Positions 31,554 to 40,515 are shown, counted from the stretch's first letter. The stretch is DNA of 40,877 nucleotides from Bdellovibrionales bacterium (GCA_030638415.1 DAOWEO010000067.1:1-40877), one strand, 5' to 3'. The notes: generated by a model not told the origin, from the sequence alone. Program-made: numbers and translations.

Positions 31554-33421
31554 GCTTTCTTTACGTTAAATATACTCCAATCATAATATTAATATTAGTC
31601 GTTTTATTTTATCTAATTTTCAGACTAAGACGAAAATTCCTATCTATGGTGTTTGATTACTGGTTTGTTAAAAGTAGTTGGTTTTCAAAGATATCATTCA
31701 TTTCATTTTTACTATCGATAACCATATTTCTAGTTGCTCTACTTGATCTAAGAGGTGAAGAACAAAGGATAGAAGCAGATATTCCAGACCAGCGAACAGT
31801 AATCATGATTGATACTTCTGCTAGTATGCTTGCAGATGATGTGCGACCAAGTCGATTTCAGAAAGCTCTGATAATGGCACGTCATTTTGTAAAGAATGCT
31901 GCTGGACACCAAATTTCAGTCGTTCTTTTTTCTGACATTCAAAAACAAATTGTACCGTTTACGGATGATATTGATCTGTTAGAAGCAAGAATTGAAGGGC
32001 TGAAATCAATGAAGTTATCTCATGGGGGATCCAATATTTCTCAAGCGCTTTCTGAAATTTCATCTTACTTTACAAGAAATGGTAAAAAACAATCCTTAGG
32101 AAATGTAATTTTATATACAGATGGAGAGGAAGGGGAGCATAAGTTTACAGTTCAAAATGTCGGTGGAATTACACTTGCATTGGTTGGAATCGGAACTGTC
32201 AAAGGGTCGAAAATTCCACTACGTGATCGATATAACAAATTCACAGGATATAAAAGATACAAGGGAGAAGATGTTCTCACCAAATTAGATGAGCAGTTTT
32301 TTAAAAATTTAGGTAAAAATTTTACAAATTATCGTTATTGGATTGCCCAATCATATTCTATCCCTACTGAGGAGATCATGCATTTTTTTAGAAGTAACTT
32401 CTCAAAAAGTAATATTAAAGGGGAAGTTATTATTAGGCCAGTTAAGGGATATTTTTTGATGAAGCTTGCAATAGCTCTAATGATTATATCGGTCATCCTA
32501 AAACAGTTTCGTACATTTTCATACTTAGCGTCAATTGTGGCCATATTTATCTCTTTTCGGTCTTTCGGTAATGATGAAGAAGCTAAACTGGCAAAACAAA
32601 AAGCACTAGAAGAACGCAATCGAGTAGAAATAAAGCCGTACATAGATCTATTGCAAGATGGAAAGTTAAATTATAGGCAACGACTAAAAATGGCTGAAAT
32701 ATATTTAAAACAAAAAAAGCTTCTTACTTCTAAGGAGGTATATGAAGAAAATAAAGTTAGTCTTGAAAAAGATTCACCAGATGTTCTATTTAATTATGCA
32801 TTAGTTCAGATTTTAACAGATCAAAAAAAAGAAGGCATTTCGCTGATGTACTCACTACAACAGCGTTACCCCGATAGCAAAGATCTTGGAAAAGCGATAC
32901 AGGAAACGTTAGTAAAAGTTTTACTTGAACAACAAAAACAGAAGAAGAAACAAAAGAAGAAAGACGATAAAAATAAAGATAAAAAACAGGATCAGAAACA
33001 AGATCAGAAACAAGACCAGAAACAAGACCAGAAACAGGATCAGAAACAGGATCAGAAACAAGACAAGAAGCAGGATCAGAAGCAGGATCAGAAAAAAGAC
33101 CAGAAACAAGATCAGAAACAAGACCAAAAACAAGACCAGAAGCAGGATCAGAAGAAAGACAAGCAAGAAGATGAAAAAAAGAACGAGGATAAAGAAGAAG
33201 AAAAAGAAGAAGAAGAAGAAGTAGAGAAAGAAGAGCAAGATAAGAAACAATCTAAAAAACCTCGGACGATAAAAGAAAAAGAAGCGGAAATTAAGAGGAA
33301 AAGAAGAATGGTTCGTGTACCAACAATATTAAAGAAGATTCTAAGTGATGACAGAAAACTACAAGAGAAATATATAGATACAAAAACAGATCAACGAAAT
33401 CGAAAAAAACAAGATTGGTGA
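31550..33421 (+). CDS. batB: BatB VWA protein fused to BatC-like TPR region and long charged tail
   Basis: The 623-residue protein combines two usual Bat parts. Residues 1-340 are BatB: helices at 8-25 and 48-66, VWA site D88-x-S90-x-S92 (DTSAS), TDGEEG at 190-195 and two further helices (301-317, 322-337). Residues 345-455 are TPR-like helices, as in BatC. From 462 to about 575 the chain is almost only Gln, Asp, Lys and Glu, with a tandem QDQK tract. A basic tail follows. ATG 31550 has GGAGG upstream and overlaps the batA stop; the frame from 31532 lacks support. The charged tract is probably a flexible extended linker. Confidence 0.88.
   Translation: MSFLYVKYTPIIILILVVLFYLIFRLRRKFLSMVFDYWFVKSSWFSKISFISFLLSITIFLVALLDLRGEEQRIEADIPDQRTVIMIDTSASMLADDVRPSRFQKALIMARHFVKNAAGHQISVVLFSDIQKQIVPFTDDIDLLEARIEGLKSMKLSHGGSNISQALSEISSYFTRNGKKQSLGNVILYTDGEEGEHKFTVQNVGGITLALVGIGTVKGSKIPLRDRYNKFTGYKRYKGEDVLTKLDEQFFKNLGKNFTNYRYWIAQSYSIPTEEIMHFFRSNFSKSNIKGEVIIRPVKGYFLMKLAIALMIISVILKQFRTFSYLASIVAIFISFRSFGNDEEAKLAKQKALEERNRVEIKPYIDLLQDGKLNYRQRLKMAEIYLKQKKLLTSKEVYEENKVSLEKDSPDVLFNYALVQILTDQKKEGISLMYSLQQRYPDSKDLGKAIQETLVKVLLEQQKQKKKQKKKDDKNKDKKQDQKQDQKQDQKQDQKQDQKQDQKQDKKQDQKQDQKKDQKQDQKQDQKQDQKQDQKKDKQEDEKKNEDKEEEKEEEEEVEKEEQDKKQSKKPRTIKEKEAEIKRKRRMVRVPTILKKILSDDRKLQEKYIDTKTDQRNRKKQDW
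32987..33160 (+). repeat. 12-base tandem repeats encoding QDQK in batB
   Basis: About 14 imperfect 12-base units (CA(A/G)-GA(T/C)-CAG-AA(A/G) and variants) encode QDQK/QDKK. Third-base differences between units show selection for the protein repeat and some age, but unit sequences are close enough to allow slippage in multiples of four residues. Confidence 0.88.
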
Positions 33422-33428
33422 TATATTT

Positions 33429-35093
33429 ATGAATAAAATAGTTATTTTACTTGGATTGCTCATGACAATTAATGGCTGGGCGACATCTGTTAAGATAAGT
33501 CTCAGCAGTAAGAACCCGGTTGTTGGAGATCAGATAGATCTGGTCTTTCAAATCAATACACAAACAAATGCTGAACCGGAAATTTCTTTTACTCCCTACA
33601 ATGTCGAAGTACTAGGTAAAACAAATTCAGGATTGTCTATTCGTACAACTGTAATAAATGGTCGAATTAGTGCCGAACGTACGATGTCTTACGTTTATAG
33701 AATTGTAGTTCCCAAAGTAGGAACATTTAGAATTAATGAGATAGAAGTTGATATAGAAGGAAAAACTTACAAGCATCCAAATATTGTTGGTCTCTCTCTT
33801 AAAGAAGCCCTGAAGCCTAAGGCTATATTTGCACACGCTATTCCATCAAAAGTCGATATATTCAAGGGAGAGGGAATAACGGTTGACTATTATTTGTACT
33901 TTAAAGTTGCTGTTCGTGGTGTAGAAATTGAAAAATTTCCGAAGTTAAATTCATTTATTAAACGGTTTCAAAAAGTTAAAGATAATATTGAGACCGTTGA
34001 ATATAAAGGTGAAGTGTTTCGACGTGTAAAAAAATACTCTGCTCGAGTCTATCCACAAAAAGTTGGAACACTTAAAATAGATCCAATAGCTTTACGTGTT
34101 GCATATCAGTCGAGAGGGAATAGCTTTGACCCATTTGGTATGTCTCGCACCAGAACAAAAACAGTAAATAGTCGTAAAATTCCTATAAATGTTAAAGAAC
34201 TTCCAATAGTAAATGTACCTAAAAACTTTATAGGATTAGTTGGTAAGCATAGTGTAAGCTTTGATCTTTCAAGAACAAAATATCTAGTAAATGAGGCGAT
34301 AGAGGCAAGACTTGTTATCGAAGGGCCTGGTGAATTAGAAAATCTAGCTCCTTTTAAAATTTATGAGAACCAATATCTAGAATCTTTTGATATTAAAGAG
34401 AATTTGGAAGAATTGGCAAATGGAAAGGCTAAGAAAATATTCGATTATACTTTTTTAGGAAGACGGAATGTTTCTATTGATGAGACGAATTATAACTTTT
34501 CATATTTTAATCCAGAGAATAATTCGTATGAAGAGTCATCTATCAAGCTCCCTGCTCTTCAGATCAAGGGGGTTGCTGCTAAAAGTAATTATGGAGCGTA
34601 TACCATACCAGATGAAGAATCTGCATCTGGTAGTACTAAGTCAGCCGAAAACAGTGGGATATTAAGTGGTTTTGTGGCACCAATGTTTATTGGTACAGCA
34701 GACAAGTGGTCATTAACTAACTATTTTCCATTTATTAAATATTTTTTACTACTGCTATTGATACTAGTTATCATACTAATTACTAGACAGGCTATCGTTG
34801 GTGGAATCCTTGACCGAGATGATGAATTTTCATTAAGCTACAAACGTGCAATGAAACAGCAAGATTATGAGGCACTATACTTTTTCTTGTCATTCTTCTT
34901 ATTAAAAGAAGGTGAGAGTATTATTAAAGCTCTTGAGCGAAATAGTATCAAAGCTGATACAAAAGAATACTTTGGAGATCTGCTAAAATCTTATGAGTTA
35001 GAAAAATATTCAGATATTAAAGAGAGTAAAAAATTAAAAATTGTTTCAAAACACTTTAAATACCTATACAAGCAATACTATGTACATAGTTAA
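33429..35093 (+). CDS. batD: BatD, exported beta-domain membrane protein
   Basis: A signal peptide (about 1-19) leads a large periplasmic part of tandem Ig-like beta domains (KISLSSKNPVVGDQIDLVFQ, then IPSKVDIFKGEGITVDYYLYF and a third repeat after FIGLVGKHSVSFDLS). One membrane helix follows near 438-460, then a cytoplasmic helical tail of about 90 residues. This is the BatD organisation. Length (554) is within the family range. It starts seven bases after batB. BatD is thought to work with the VWA proteins BatA and BatB in stress tolerance, with mechanism unresolved. Confidence 0.9.
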   Translation: MNKIVILLGLLMTINGWATSVKISLSSKNPVVGDQIDLVFQINTQTNAEPEISFTPYNVEVLGKTNSGLSIRTTVINGRISAERTMSYVYRIVVPKVGTFRINEIEVDIEGKTYKHPNIVGLSLKEALKPKAIFAHAIPSKVDIFKGEGITVDYYLYFKVAVRGVEIEKFPKLNSFIKRFQKVKDNIETVEYKGEVFRRVKKYSARVYPQKVGTLKIDPIALRVAYQSRGNSFDPFGMSRTRTKTVNSRKIPINVKELPIVNVPKNFIGLVGKHSVSFDLSRTKYLVNEAIEARLVIEGPGELENLAPFKIYENQYLESFDIKENLEELANGKAKKIFDYTFLGRRNVSIDETNYNFSYFNPENNSYEESSIKLPALQIKGVAAKSNYGAYTIPDEESASGSTKSAENSGILSGFVAPMFIGTADKWSLTNYFPFIKYFLLLLLILVIILITRQAIVGGILDRDDEFSLSYKRAMKQQDYEALYFFLSFFLLKEGESIIKALERNSIKADTKEYFGDLLKSYELEKYSDIKESKKLKIVSKHFKYLYKQYYVHS

Positions 35094-35113
35094 ACTGTCC
35101 GCGGTGGGAAAGA

Positions 35114-36034
35114 ATGAAATTAATTAACAAAATTTCTGAGTTGCAGGAAAAATTTATTGTAGTTTTTGGCAATTTTGATGGAATGCACAAGGGACATATA
35201 CATTTAATCAGGAATGCCCAAAAAATTGCAAATGAAACTCAATGTGCAGTTTGTATTATATCCTTTAAACCACATCCTAAACATTTTTTTTCACCCAAAA
35301 ACAATTATATTATTTCAAGTGACGAACAGAAAAAGTATGCAGTTGAATTGGCAGGGGTTAAATATTTTCTTGAGATATCATTTACTGAACACTGTGCTTC
35401 TCTTGGAGCTGAACATTTCTTACAAGAGGATGTTGAATCATCATTTTTTAAAGGTATGCACATCGGTTACGATTTTGCTCTTGGTAAAAAACGAGAAGGT
35501 AATTCGTTGTTTTTGAAACAATATTGTATAAATAAAAAAATATTATTCTCACAGTCTTACCCTTTTTATATTAACAAAGAAGTAGCTAGTTCATCTTTAC
35601 TGCGACGAGAACTAATAGATAGCAACTTTAAGAATGTAAATTATATTTTAGGTCGTGAATATAGACTAGAGGGACATGTTATAACAGGAAAGGGATTGGG
35701 CAAAACAATTGGTGTTCCTACTATAAATATCTCATGTAACAAGCTTTTAATAACACCTAAGCAGGGTGTGTATAGAGTTGATTTTATCATCAATAACTAC
35801 AGATTTAGAGGTATTACGAATATAGGAATAAATCCCACTGTAGATACTGACAATGAAAAAAAAATAGAAACTCATATACTAGAAAAATTGACAGTTAATA
35901 TCCAAAAAGGACAGCTAGTTGAAATTGTATTTATAAAAAGAATAAGAGATGAGATAAAATTTCAAGATATTAATGAGTTAAAAACACAAATCAGTGAAGA
36001 TATTGCATATGCAAACACTATTAAAAAAATATAA
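35114..36034 (+). CDS. ribF: Bifunctional riboflavin kinase / FAD synthetase
   Basis: This enzyme makes FMN and then FAD from riboflavin. The N-terminal FAD synthetase domain shows FGNFDGMHKGH at 18-28 (the nucleotidyl-transferase HxGH-type motif) and YDFALGKKREGN. The C-terminal riboflavin kinase domain (about 175-306) shows GKGLGKTIGVPTINI and a GVYRV strand. The 306 residues fit the family. It starts 20 bases after batD with GTGGGAAAGA upstream, and so may be expressed from the Bat operon transcript. It overlaps aroE by 26 bases. Confidence 0.94.
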   Translation: MKLINKISELQEKFIVVFGNFDGMHKGHIHLIRNAQKIANETQCAVCIISFKPHPKHFFSPKNNYIISSDEQKKYAVELAGVKYFLEISFTEHCASLGAEHFLQEDVESSFFKGMHIGYDFALGKKREGNSLFLKQYCINKKILFSQSYPFYINKEVASSSLLRRELIDSNFKNVNYILGREYRLEGHVITGKGLGKTIGVPTINISCNKLLITPKQGVYRVDFIINNYRFRGITNIGINPTVDTDNEKKIETHILEKLTVNIQKGQLVEIVFIKRIRDEIKFQDINELKTQISEDIAYANTIKKI

Positions 36035-36686
36035 ACTAGCTCTCTTAGGTGAGAATATATCATTATCTGGTTCACCTGCAATTTATAAAAATTTGTTAAA
36101 AGATAGCTTAGATCGCTATGATCTGCTGTCTTTCAACAATAAATCATCTATTCCTTCAGTTAACGAATTACTAACTACATATGATGGATTAAATGTAACC
36201 GCTCCATTTAAAAAGATAATATACGAACAATGTAATGTTACTTCAGACATTGCAAAGCAGTGCCAAGGAGTAAATTGCATAAAAAGAGAGGGTAGTGAAA
36301 TCATTGGTGAACTTACTGACTATAGTGCTGCAAGATATATTTTACAGGGGTTGTTACCACAAAGTTCAGGCTTACCAATTATAATCTTGGGGGATGGAGT
36401 GATGTCCAATATGCTTGCTATTATTTTCTTAGAGCTAAATATTAATTGTACAATTTGTTCAAGAAATAAAGGCTGGGGAGATGCTTTTTCAAGACCAGCT
36501 TTATTGATTAATACTTGTTTAAAGCAGGCAAAATTTCCTGGTAGGCCACAAGATAATAGTATCGTATGGGATTTTAATTATAACTACGAATCAATGCTTC
36601 AAAAAAATCAACAGGTAAAGTACCTAGATGGTAAAAGCCTGCTAATTAAACAGGCTCAAGATGCTATACAATTTTGGGCTAACTAA
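36009..36686 (+). CDS. aroE: Shikimate dehydrogenase-like protein, short and divergent
   Basis: AroE reduces 3-dehydroshikimate with NADPH. The 225-residue product keeps the substrate-side landmarks: LSGSPAIYKNLL near 15-26 (SxS), LNVTAPFKK with the catalytic lysine, and LTDYSAAR with the catalytic aspartate. The cofactor turn reads IILGDGVMSNML where GAGGxxxA is normal, though SRN follows as usual. It is about 45 residues shorter than typical AroE. Either a minimal functional enzyme or one with changed cofactor use is possible. ATG 36009 was chosen; a GTG at 35994 is the alternative. It overlaps ribF. Confidence 0.75.
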   Translation: MQTLLKKYKLALLGENISLSGSPAIYKNLLKDSLDRYDLLSFNNKSSIPSVNELLTTYDGLNVTAPFKKIIYEQCNVTSDIAKQCQGVNCIKREGSEIIGELTDYSAARYILQGLLPQSSGLPIIILGDGVMSNMLAIIFLELNINCTICSRNKGWGDAFSRPALLINTCLKQAKFPGRPQDNSIVWDFNYNYESMLQKNQQVKYLDGKSLLIKQAQDAIQFWAN

Positions 36687-36708
36687 TACTGATAGTTATT
36701 CCTTAAAG

Positions 36709-37596
36709 CTAGCTATTAACTACAAAACCCCATTCTACATGTGCCTTACCATTTTTAATCATGCCTGTAGGTGGATTGGGAAATGGCCCTGCTTGGTTGA
36801 AAGACTCAACTGCAGCAGAATCAAGCTCGTTAAATCCTGAACTGCCATTGATTGTAATATTTTTAATAATCCCTTGATCGTTTAGTTCTATAATTAGAGA
36901 AGTTATTAAATTTTGTCCTGCAGGGAGTCTTCTTCCTTGTCTAAATATTTGTTGTGCTTTTTGTTGAATAGTTTCTCCCCAAAATAATTCCAGGCGTTTT
37001 CTGATTCGCTCGTAAAAGCTAAAGTATTTAAATTCTACTGTGTTGAGATAGGTTGTGTTTCCTAGTGGAATGTCTTCAATGAAATCATTGTTTTGAGCTA
37101 GTCCAGAAACCTTCTTGAATCCATTCTTAGCTCCTAGCTTTTCCAGGTTCTGATGTGGACTAATCTCAGCACTTGCTTGGCTCAGCAACAAATTTCCTAA
37201 TCCCAAGTCTGTTAGTTTTATTTTTTTCTTCTGTTTTTTACCAAGATTTGTAATTTTCTTTTTCTGTGAACTTCCTAGTGCTGACTGCTTAAATGAACCC
37301 ACTTTTTTTGCAATAGTCTGTCTGGCAAATGATTGGGTTGTCTTACCTAAAAAGCGAGTATCTACTTTCACCTTTTGATCTTTTTTTACTTCACTATTAA
37401 CAACTTGTTGTTTAGAAATTATTTTTTTAGCAGGTCGTTTATACTTAACTTGAGGTGGAAGCATCGAGATATAGCGAAGTTTTTTTTGTATTTTTTTAGT
37501 ATGATCTATTTTTTTCTCAGGAATAAGAAAAAGCAGTCCATGCGCTATCAACGACAGCATTATGAAACCTTGAAATTTTGACAGCTGAAAATTCAT
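36709..37596 (-). CDS. TonB-like energy transducer family protein
   Basis: The layout is a single N-terminal membrane helix (about residues 10-25, LSLIAHGLLFLI), a long basic linker rich in Lys and Gln (about 28-130) and a C-terminal domain from about 200 to 295 of TonB type (ITSLIIELNDQGIIKNITINGSSGFNELDSAAVESF, then GPFPNPP). TonB proteins couple the proton-motive force to outer-membrane receptors, but no ExbB, ExbD or receptor gene is nearby. It may equally belong to the TonB-domain gliding/adhesion group. ATG 37596 is chosen, with AGGAG nine bases upstream; a TTG one codon earlier is possible. The linker is lysine-rich rather than the usual proline-rich form. Confidence 0.72.
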   Translation of the reverse strand: MNFQLSKFQGFIMLSLIAHGLLFLIPEKKIDHTKKIQKKLRYISMLPPQVKYKRPAKKIISKQQVVNSEVKKDQKVKVDTRFLGKTTQSFARQTIAKKVGSFKQSALGSSQKKKITNLGKKQKKKIKLTDLGLGNLLLSQASAEISPHQNLEKLGAKNGFKKVSGLAQNNDFIEDIPLGNTTYLNTVEFKYFSFYERIRKRLELFWGETIQQKAQQIFRQGRRLPAGQNLITSLIIELNDQGIIKNITINGSSGFNELDSAAVESFNQAGPFPNPPTGMIKNGKAHVEWGFVVNS

Positions 37597-37744
37597 CAAA
37601 CCTTACTCCTATAAGCTGTATCGTCATTTTTGGGAGTAAAGTTTAATTTATGTAATTATCCACCATATAAGATATGATGTATTTATAACATAGCGTTTTT
37701 AGGTCCTGTAGTTGCTCTAATATGATAATAAAGACATAGTTTTT

Positions 37745-38515
37745 TTAAAAAGCACTCTTCTTTTTATTTAACTTAATAACAGTATTACCCACAATAGGAA
37801 GTTTCTGGTGTACTTCAGTAACTACACGTAAGTGTGTATCGTAGATAATCTTATGAGGAAATGGTGTATCAAACTCATCAATACTAGGTCTTAAAGGAAT
37901 AATTTTAATCCACTGTTCATTTTTTGAGATATTTTTTACAAATTGAACCTTGGCCATGGCAATGGTTTTGTTAACGGCAAGATAAAATATTCGTTCGGGA
38001 TTTTCTACAGAGAGATTTAGTTGTTCAATAGTTAGTGCTAGAGAGGCTATGTCGTAGAGATGATCCAGATTTTGATCAAAATCTGGCTGTTGCTCGTTAA
38101 TATCAAAAATTGTTACACCCTGATCATTTTCATGCATCGGTGGCAACTGTGTAGCTTTTAGATGTAATTTTTTGTAGGCAAACTGTTGGTGTTCCAAAAA
38201 TAGAATCTGCTTGCAGTTTTTGTCATCTGGGTCGTCTTTTTTTTCTATTTCACATTCAATATTTGTAATTGGTGTCAGGTCCATTTTACTATAGGCCATA
38301 TAGTCGAGGTTATATATCTCTTTGCCAAATAGGTAGGCATGAGTATTGGAGCGAATGAACTTAACTGGAGCTCCATTAAATATACTATTTTCTACCTCTA
38401 TTTTTAGTGTTGCTTTAGCTGCTAATAAAACTCTCGTTTCATAGACATAAATTTGTTTGTTAGATGCAAAAAGAGAGGAGATCGGAAGTAGTAAAATCGC
38501 TAGTAGGTTAAACAT
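37745..38515 (-). CDS. Exported protein of unknown function
   Basis: A signal peptide (1-17, ending LFA-SN) precedes a 239-residue mature region with strand-rich segments and a central helical part (LDHLYDIASLALTIEQL). The closing strands KIIPLRPSIDEF...HKIIYDTHLRVVTEVHQKLPIVGNTVIKL loosely recall DUF3108-type periplasmic proteins, but I would not assign it. Two cysteines in the mature part (about 12 residues apart, in ECEIEKK and NCKQI) could form a disulphide. It lies 148 bases upstream of the TonB-like gene in the same direction and diverges from the caspase-like gene. Confidence 0.6.
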   Translation of the reverse strand: MFNLLAILLLPISSLFASNKQIYVYETRVLLAAKATLKIEVENSIFNGAPVKFIRSNTHAYLFGKEIYNLDYMAYSKMDLTPITNIECEIEKKDDPDDKNCKQILFLEHQQFAYKKLHLKATQLPPMHENDQGVTIFDINEQQPDFDQNLDHLYDIASLALTIEQLNLSVENPERIFYLAVNKTIAMAKVQFVKNISKNEQWIKIIPLRPSIDEFDTPFPHKIIYDTHLRVVTEVHQKLPIVGNTVIKLNKKKSAF

Positions 38516-38578
38516 GTATTACTCCTTTTTGTAAGCTTTTGGTATTCTAGTTTATTTAGTAATACTTCTCATAAAAAA

Positions 38579-38604
38579 GGTAATATTTATAGGGTAATAT
38601 TTAT
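38579..38604 (+). repeat. Tandem 12-base repeat upstream of the caspase-like gene
   Basis: GGTAATATTTAT occurs exactly twice, at 38579-38590 and 38593-38604, a 14-base period. It lies in the 153-base region between two divergent exported-protein genes. A partial third copy (GGTAAT) is at 38629. The spacing is not a full helical turn. Operator half-sites or chance AT-rich duplication are both possible. Confidence 0.5.
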
Positions 38605-38668
38605 TAGACGACAGACGTGGGGACTATTGGTAATTACAGATATTACTATATAATTATTAGGAGACTGT

Positions 38669-39916
38669 ATGTTACAGCGTTGGTTCATTGTGTGTTCGTT
38701 TTTTCTTTCCTTAACTGCATATGGGCATTTTGATTCTGAGGAGCGGTCTGTTGGACTTTTTTCTATCAAGTACAAAGGCGGATACCTAATTGGTAGGCTT
38801 GGTAACGAGCCAATTAATCATAATAAAGTTACACATATTTTGGTTGCAGGAAGTGCTAAAACCAAAGAGAGTAACCAATTTTTTCAAAGTGCACTTTCCC
38901 GGGGTTATAAATACATGGAGCTATTTCCAGATCACCAAGTGGTTATGATCTCATCTCCTGAAGTTAAGAAAAAGAAAAATGAAGAGGTCTTTGCCGAATT
39001 CAATTTAGATGTACAAAAGAATGTGAAAAAAGTTGTACTTGGTGGCGGTACGTTAATTCGTGAGATGAGAAAATTTTCTAAAATTGCTAGTTTTGATTTT
39101 TATGGTCACTCGTCTCCATGGGGACTGATTATTGGTAAACGTCATGCAACGTTAGGGCCTGGAACTGGTAGTGATACTATAAAGAGTCTGCGTGGTCATT
39201 TTACTCCACTTGCATCAGCCTCGCTAAATGGATGTAACGGTGGTCTAAAAATTGCTCCAGCATTATCATTAGGTTGGCAGATACCAGTCTCAGGTGCTTT
39301 AAGTGGATCTTTATTTGAACGAGTAACGGCTGATGGTCTTTGGTACAACGAATTTGTATCTGGATCAGCTCCTTGGACAACGTCAAACTCTATTTCATAT
39401 AACGCGGAAAGTTCATGTAGAAATGGAAGCTGTTGGAGAATGAAGCCATCAAGCTCTGCATATAGTGGGTATTGGGGGAAGTTCGGATATGGTTTAGGAT
39501 TTTATAAGTTTTTCTGTAATTATGATAATGCTGATAAAAAATGTGAGCAGGCATCTGCACTTAGCTTACTCTCTTTTCCATCTGTTAGGCCTGTTAACTT
39601 ACAAAGCTCAGTAGAAGATTTTAAAGAAGTTGTGTATGACTATCTATGTCCAACAGGACGTGGAACAGAGAGATACTACTCATGTATTCAAGGAATAAAA
39701 AATGCTATTAAGACTGGAAACCATAAATTTCAGCCGTTTAAAGCTAAGCCTGTTTTTTGTACAATGAAAGAGTGTGACCTGAAGCTTGTTTGCAAGCAGA
39801 GAAGTTCTGGACCTAAGCCTGGTAGCTGTTCTTTGGTTGCTGAAAGAAGTGGGGAGTCTACAACATTTATAGATGAATACTTAATGTTATTGAAAGGTTT
39901 TAAAGCTCTTAAGTAA
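38669..39916 (+). CDS. Exported caspase-fold-like cysteine peptidase candidate
   Basis: A signal peptide (about 1-19, ending AYG) leads a 396-residue mature protein. Two landmarks suit the His-Cys dyad of caspase-fold (clan CD) peptidases such as gingipain/C25, clostripain or CHAT: strand plus H147 in FDFYGHSSPWG and, about 40 residues later, C189 in ASLNGCNGGL, each at the end of a hydrophobic strand. The following WQIPVSGALS resembles the strand after the catalytic Cys. Nine or so further cysteines are clustered in the C-terminal third (FCNYDN, CPTG, CTMKEC, CKQR), pointing to disulphides outside the cytoplasm. AGGAG lies five bases before the ATG. Proteolysis is inferred and the substrate is unknown. 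Confidence 0.55.
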   Translation: MLQRWFIVCSFFLSLTAYGHFDSEERSVGLFSIKYKGGYLIGRLGNEPINHNKVTHILVAGSAKTKESNQFFQSALSRGYKYMELFPDHQVVMISSPEVKKKKNEEVFAEFNLDVQKNVKKVVLGGGTLIREMRKFSKIASFDFYGHSSPWGLIIGKRHATLGPGTGSDTIKSLRGHFTPLASASLNGCNGGLKIAPALSLGWQIPVSGALSGSLFERVTADGLWYNEFVSGSAPWTTSNSISYNAESSCRNGSCWRMKPSSSAYSGYWGKFGYGLGFYKFFCNYDNADKKCEQASALSLLSFPSVRPVNLQSSVEDFKEVVYDYLCPTGRGTERYYSCIQGIKNAIKTGNHKFQPFKAKPVFCTMKECDLKLVCKQRSSGPKPGSCSLVAERSGESTTFIDEYLMLLKGFKALK

Positions 39917-39918
39917 AT

Positions 39919-39950
39919 AAAGCCCCTTATCTAAAGTGATAAGGGACTTT
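39919..39950. terminator. Terminator between convergent genes
   Basis: A 13-bp stem with one mismatch (39919-39931 with 39938-39950) encloses a six-base loop. It has As at the left end and Ts at the right, so it may serve both the caspase-like gene (+) and the rhodanese gene (-). Confidence 0.75.
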
Positions 39951-39960
39951 GATGGTTGTA

Positions 39961-40515
39961 CTATTTTTTGGCTTTCCCATTAAGTAATATTCGTAACGTG
40001 TCACATTTTGTTCCTGCTAGAATATTTTTAGCATGTGGAGAAGATGCGATACCTGCAGTTCCTCGTCCATACCAAAAAACTGATCCATCAGTGGCACCCA
40101 TCTTACATTTTGATTCGATTGCTGCGTTTAGACTCCTATAACACTTTATACTATTGCAGAAATAAACCATTTTTTTACCTGCCTTATTACTTGAATCGAC
40201 AAAGTCTTTAGTTAGTTTTCCCGCACCTGAAAACTTAAATGGAATATTCTTCGCACCTTTAATTGTACACTCTTTGAATAGTCTTGCTGGCCTAGTGTCT
40301 ACAAATATATAATCTGATGCTTTACCATTAGTAAAAATTTCCGCAATATCTTTAATATGTAGGTAGCCAACTCCTGCAGCCGGTTCTCCACCTTGTGCAG
40401 GGGCACCCTTAATCATCCCTTTTTTATTGTACTTCTCATATCCCGAATTCACACATTCACCGTATGCATTTAGTGATAAGAGCATAAGGCATAAAATCGT
40501 TACTAGTTTTTTCAT
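39961..40515 (-). CDS. Periplasmic rhodanese-domain protein
   Basis: A signal peptide (1-19, ending AYG-EC) is followed by one rhodanese domain. VDTRP at 72-76 is the start motif, TIKGAKNIPF the central one and YFCNSIKCYRSLNAA the active-site loop, with C120 as the expected sulphur carrier. The CxxxxC(Y/W)xS form is seen in the CXXCW-type rhodaneses of periplasmic redox systems. Other cysteines (C21, C83, C137, C173) could form disulphides. It probably has a sulphur-transfer or thiol-redox role in the periplasm. AGGAG precedes the ATG. It converges on the caspase-like gene. Confidence 0.85.
   Translation of the reverse strand: MKKLVTILCLMLLSLNAYGECVNSGYEKYNKKGMIKGAPAQGGEPAAGVGYLHIKDIAEIFTNGKASDYIFVDTRPARLFKECTIKGAKNIPFKFSGAGKLTKDFVDSSNKAGKKMVYFCNSIKCYRSLNAAIESKCKMGATDGSVFWYGRGTAGIASSPHAKNILAGTKCDTLRILLNGKAKK

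Noticed and set aside
32987..33160. Possible CRISPR-like array
   Set aside because: Units are 12 bases with no spacers and lie in frame inside batB, so this is a coding tandem repeat.
32925..33250. Long frames in other phases over the batB repeat (Arg/Asn/Lys-rich and Phe/Leu-rich)
   Set aside because: They are by-products of the 12-base coding repeat; their composition is pure low complexity.
38627..38654. TTGGTA-N16-TATAAT promoter for the caspase-like gene
   Set aside because: A start six to eight bases after this -10 would fall inside the AGGAG ribosome binding site, so use as the main promoter is doubtful.
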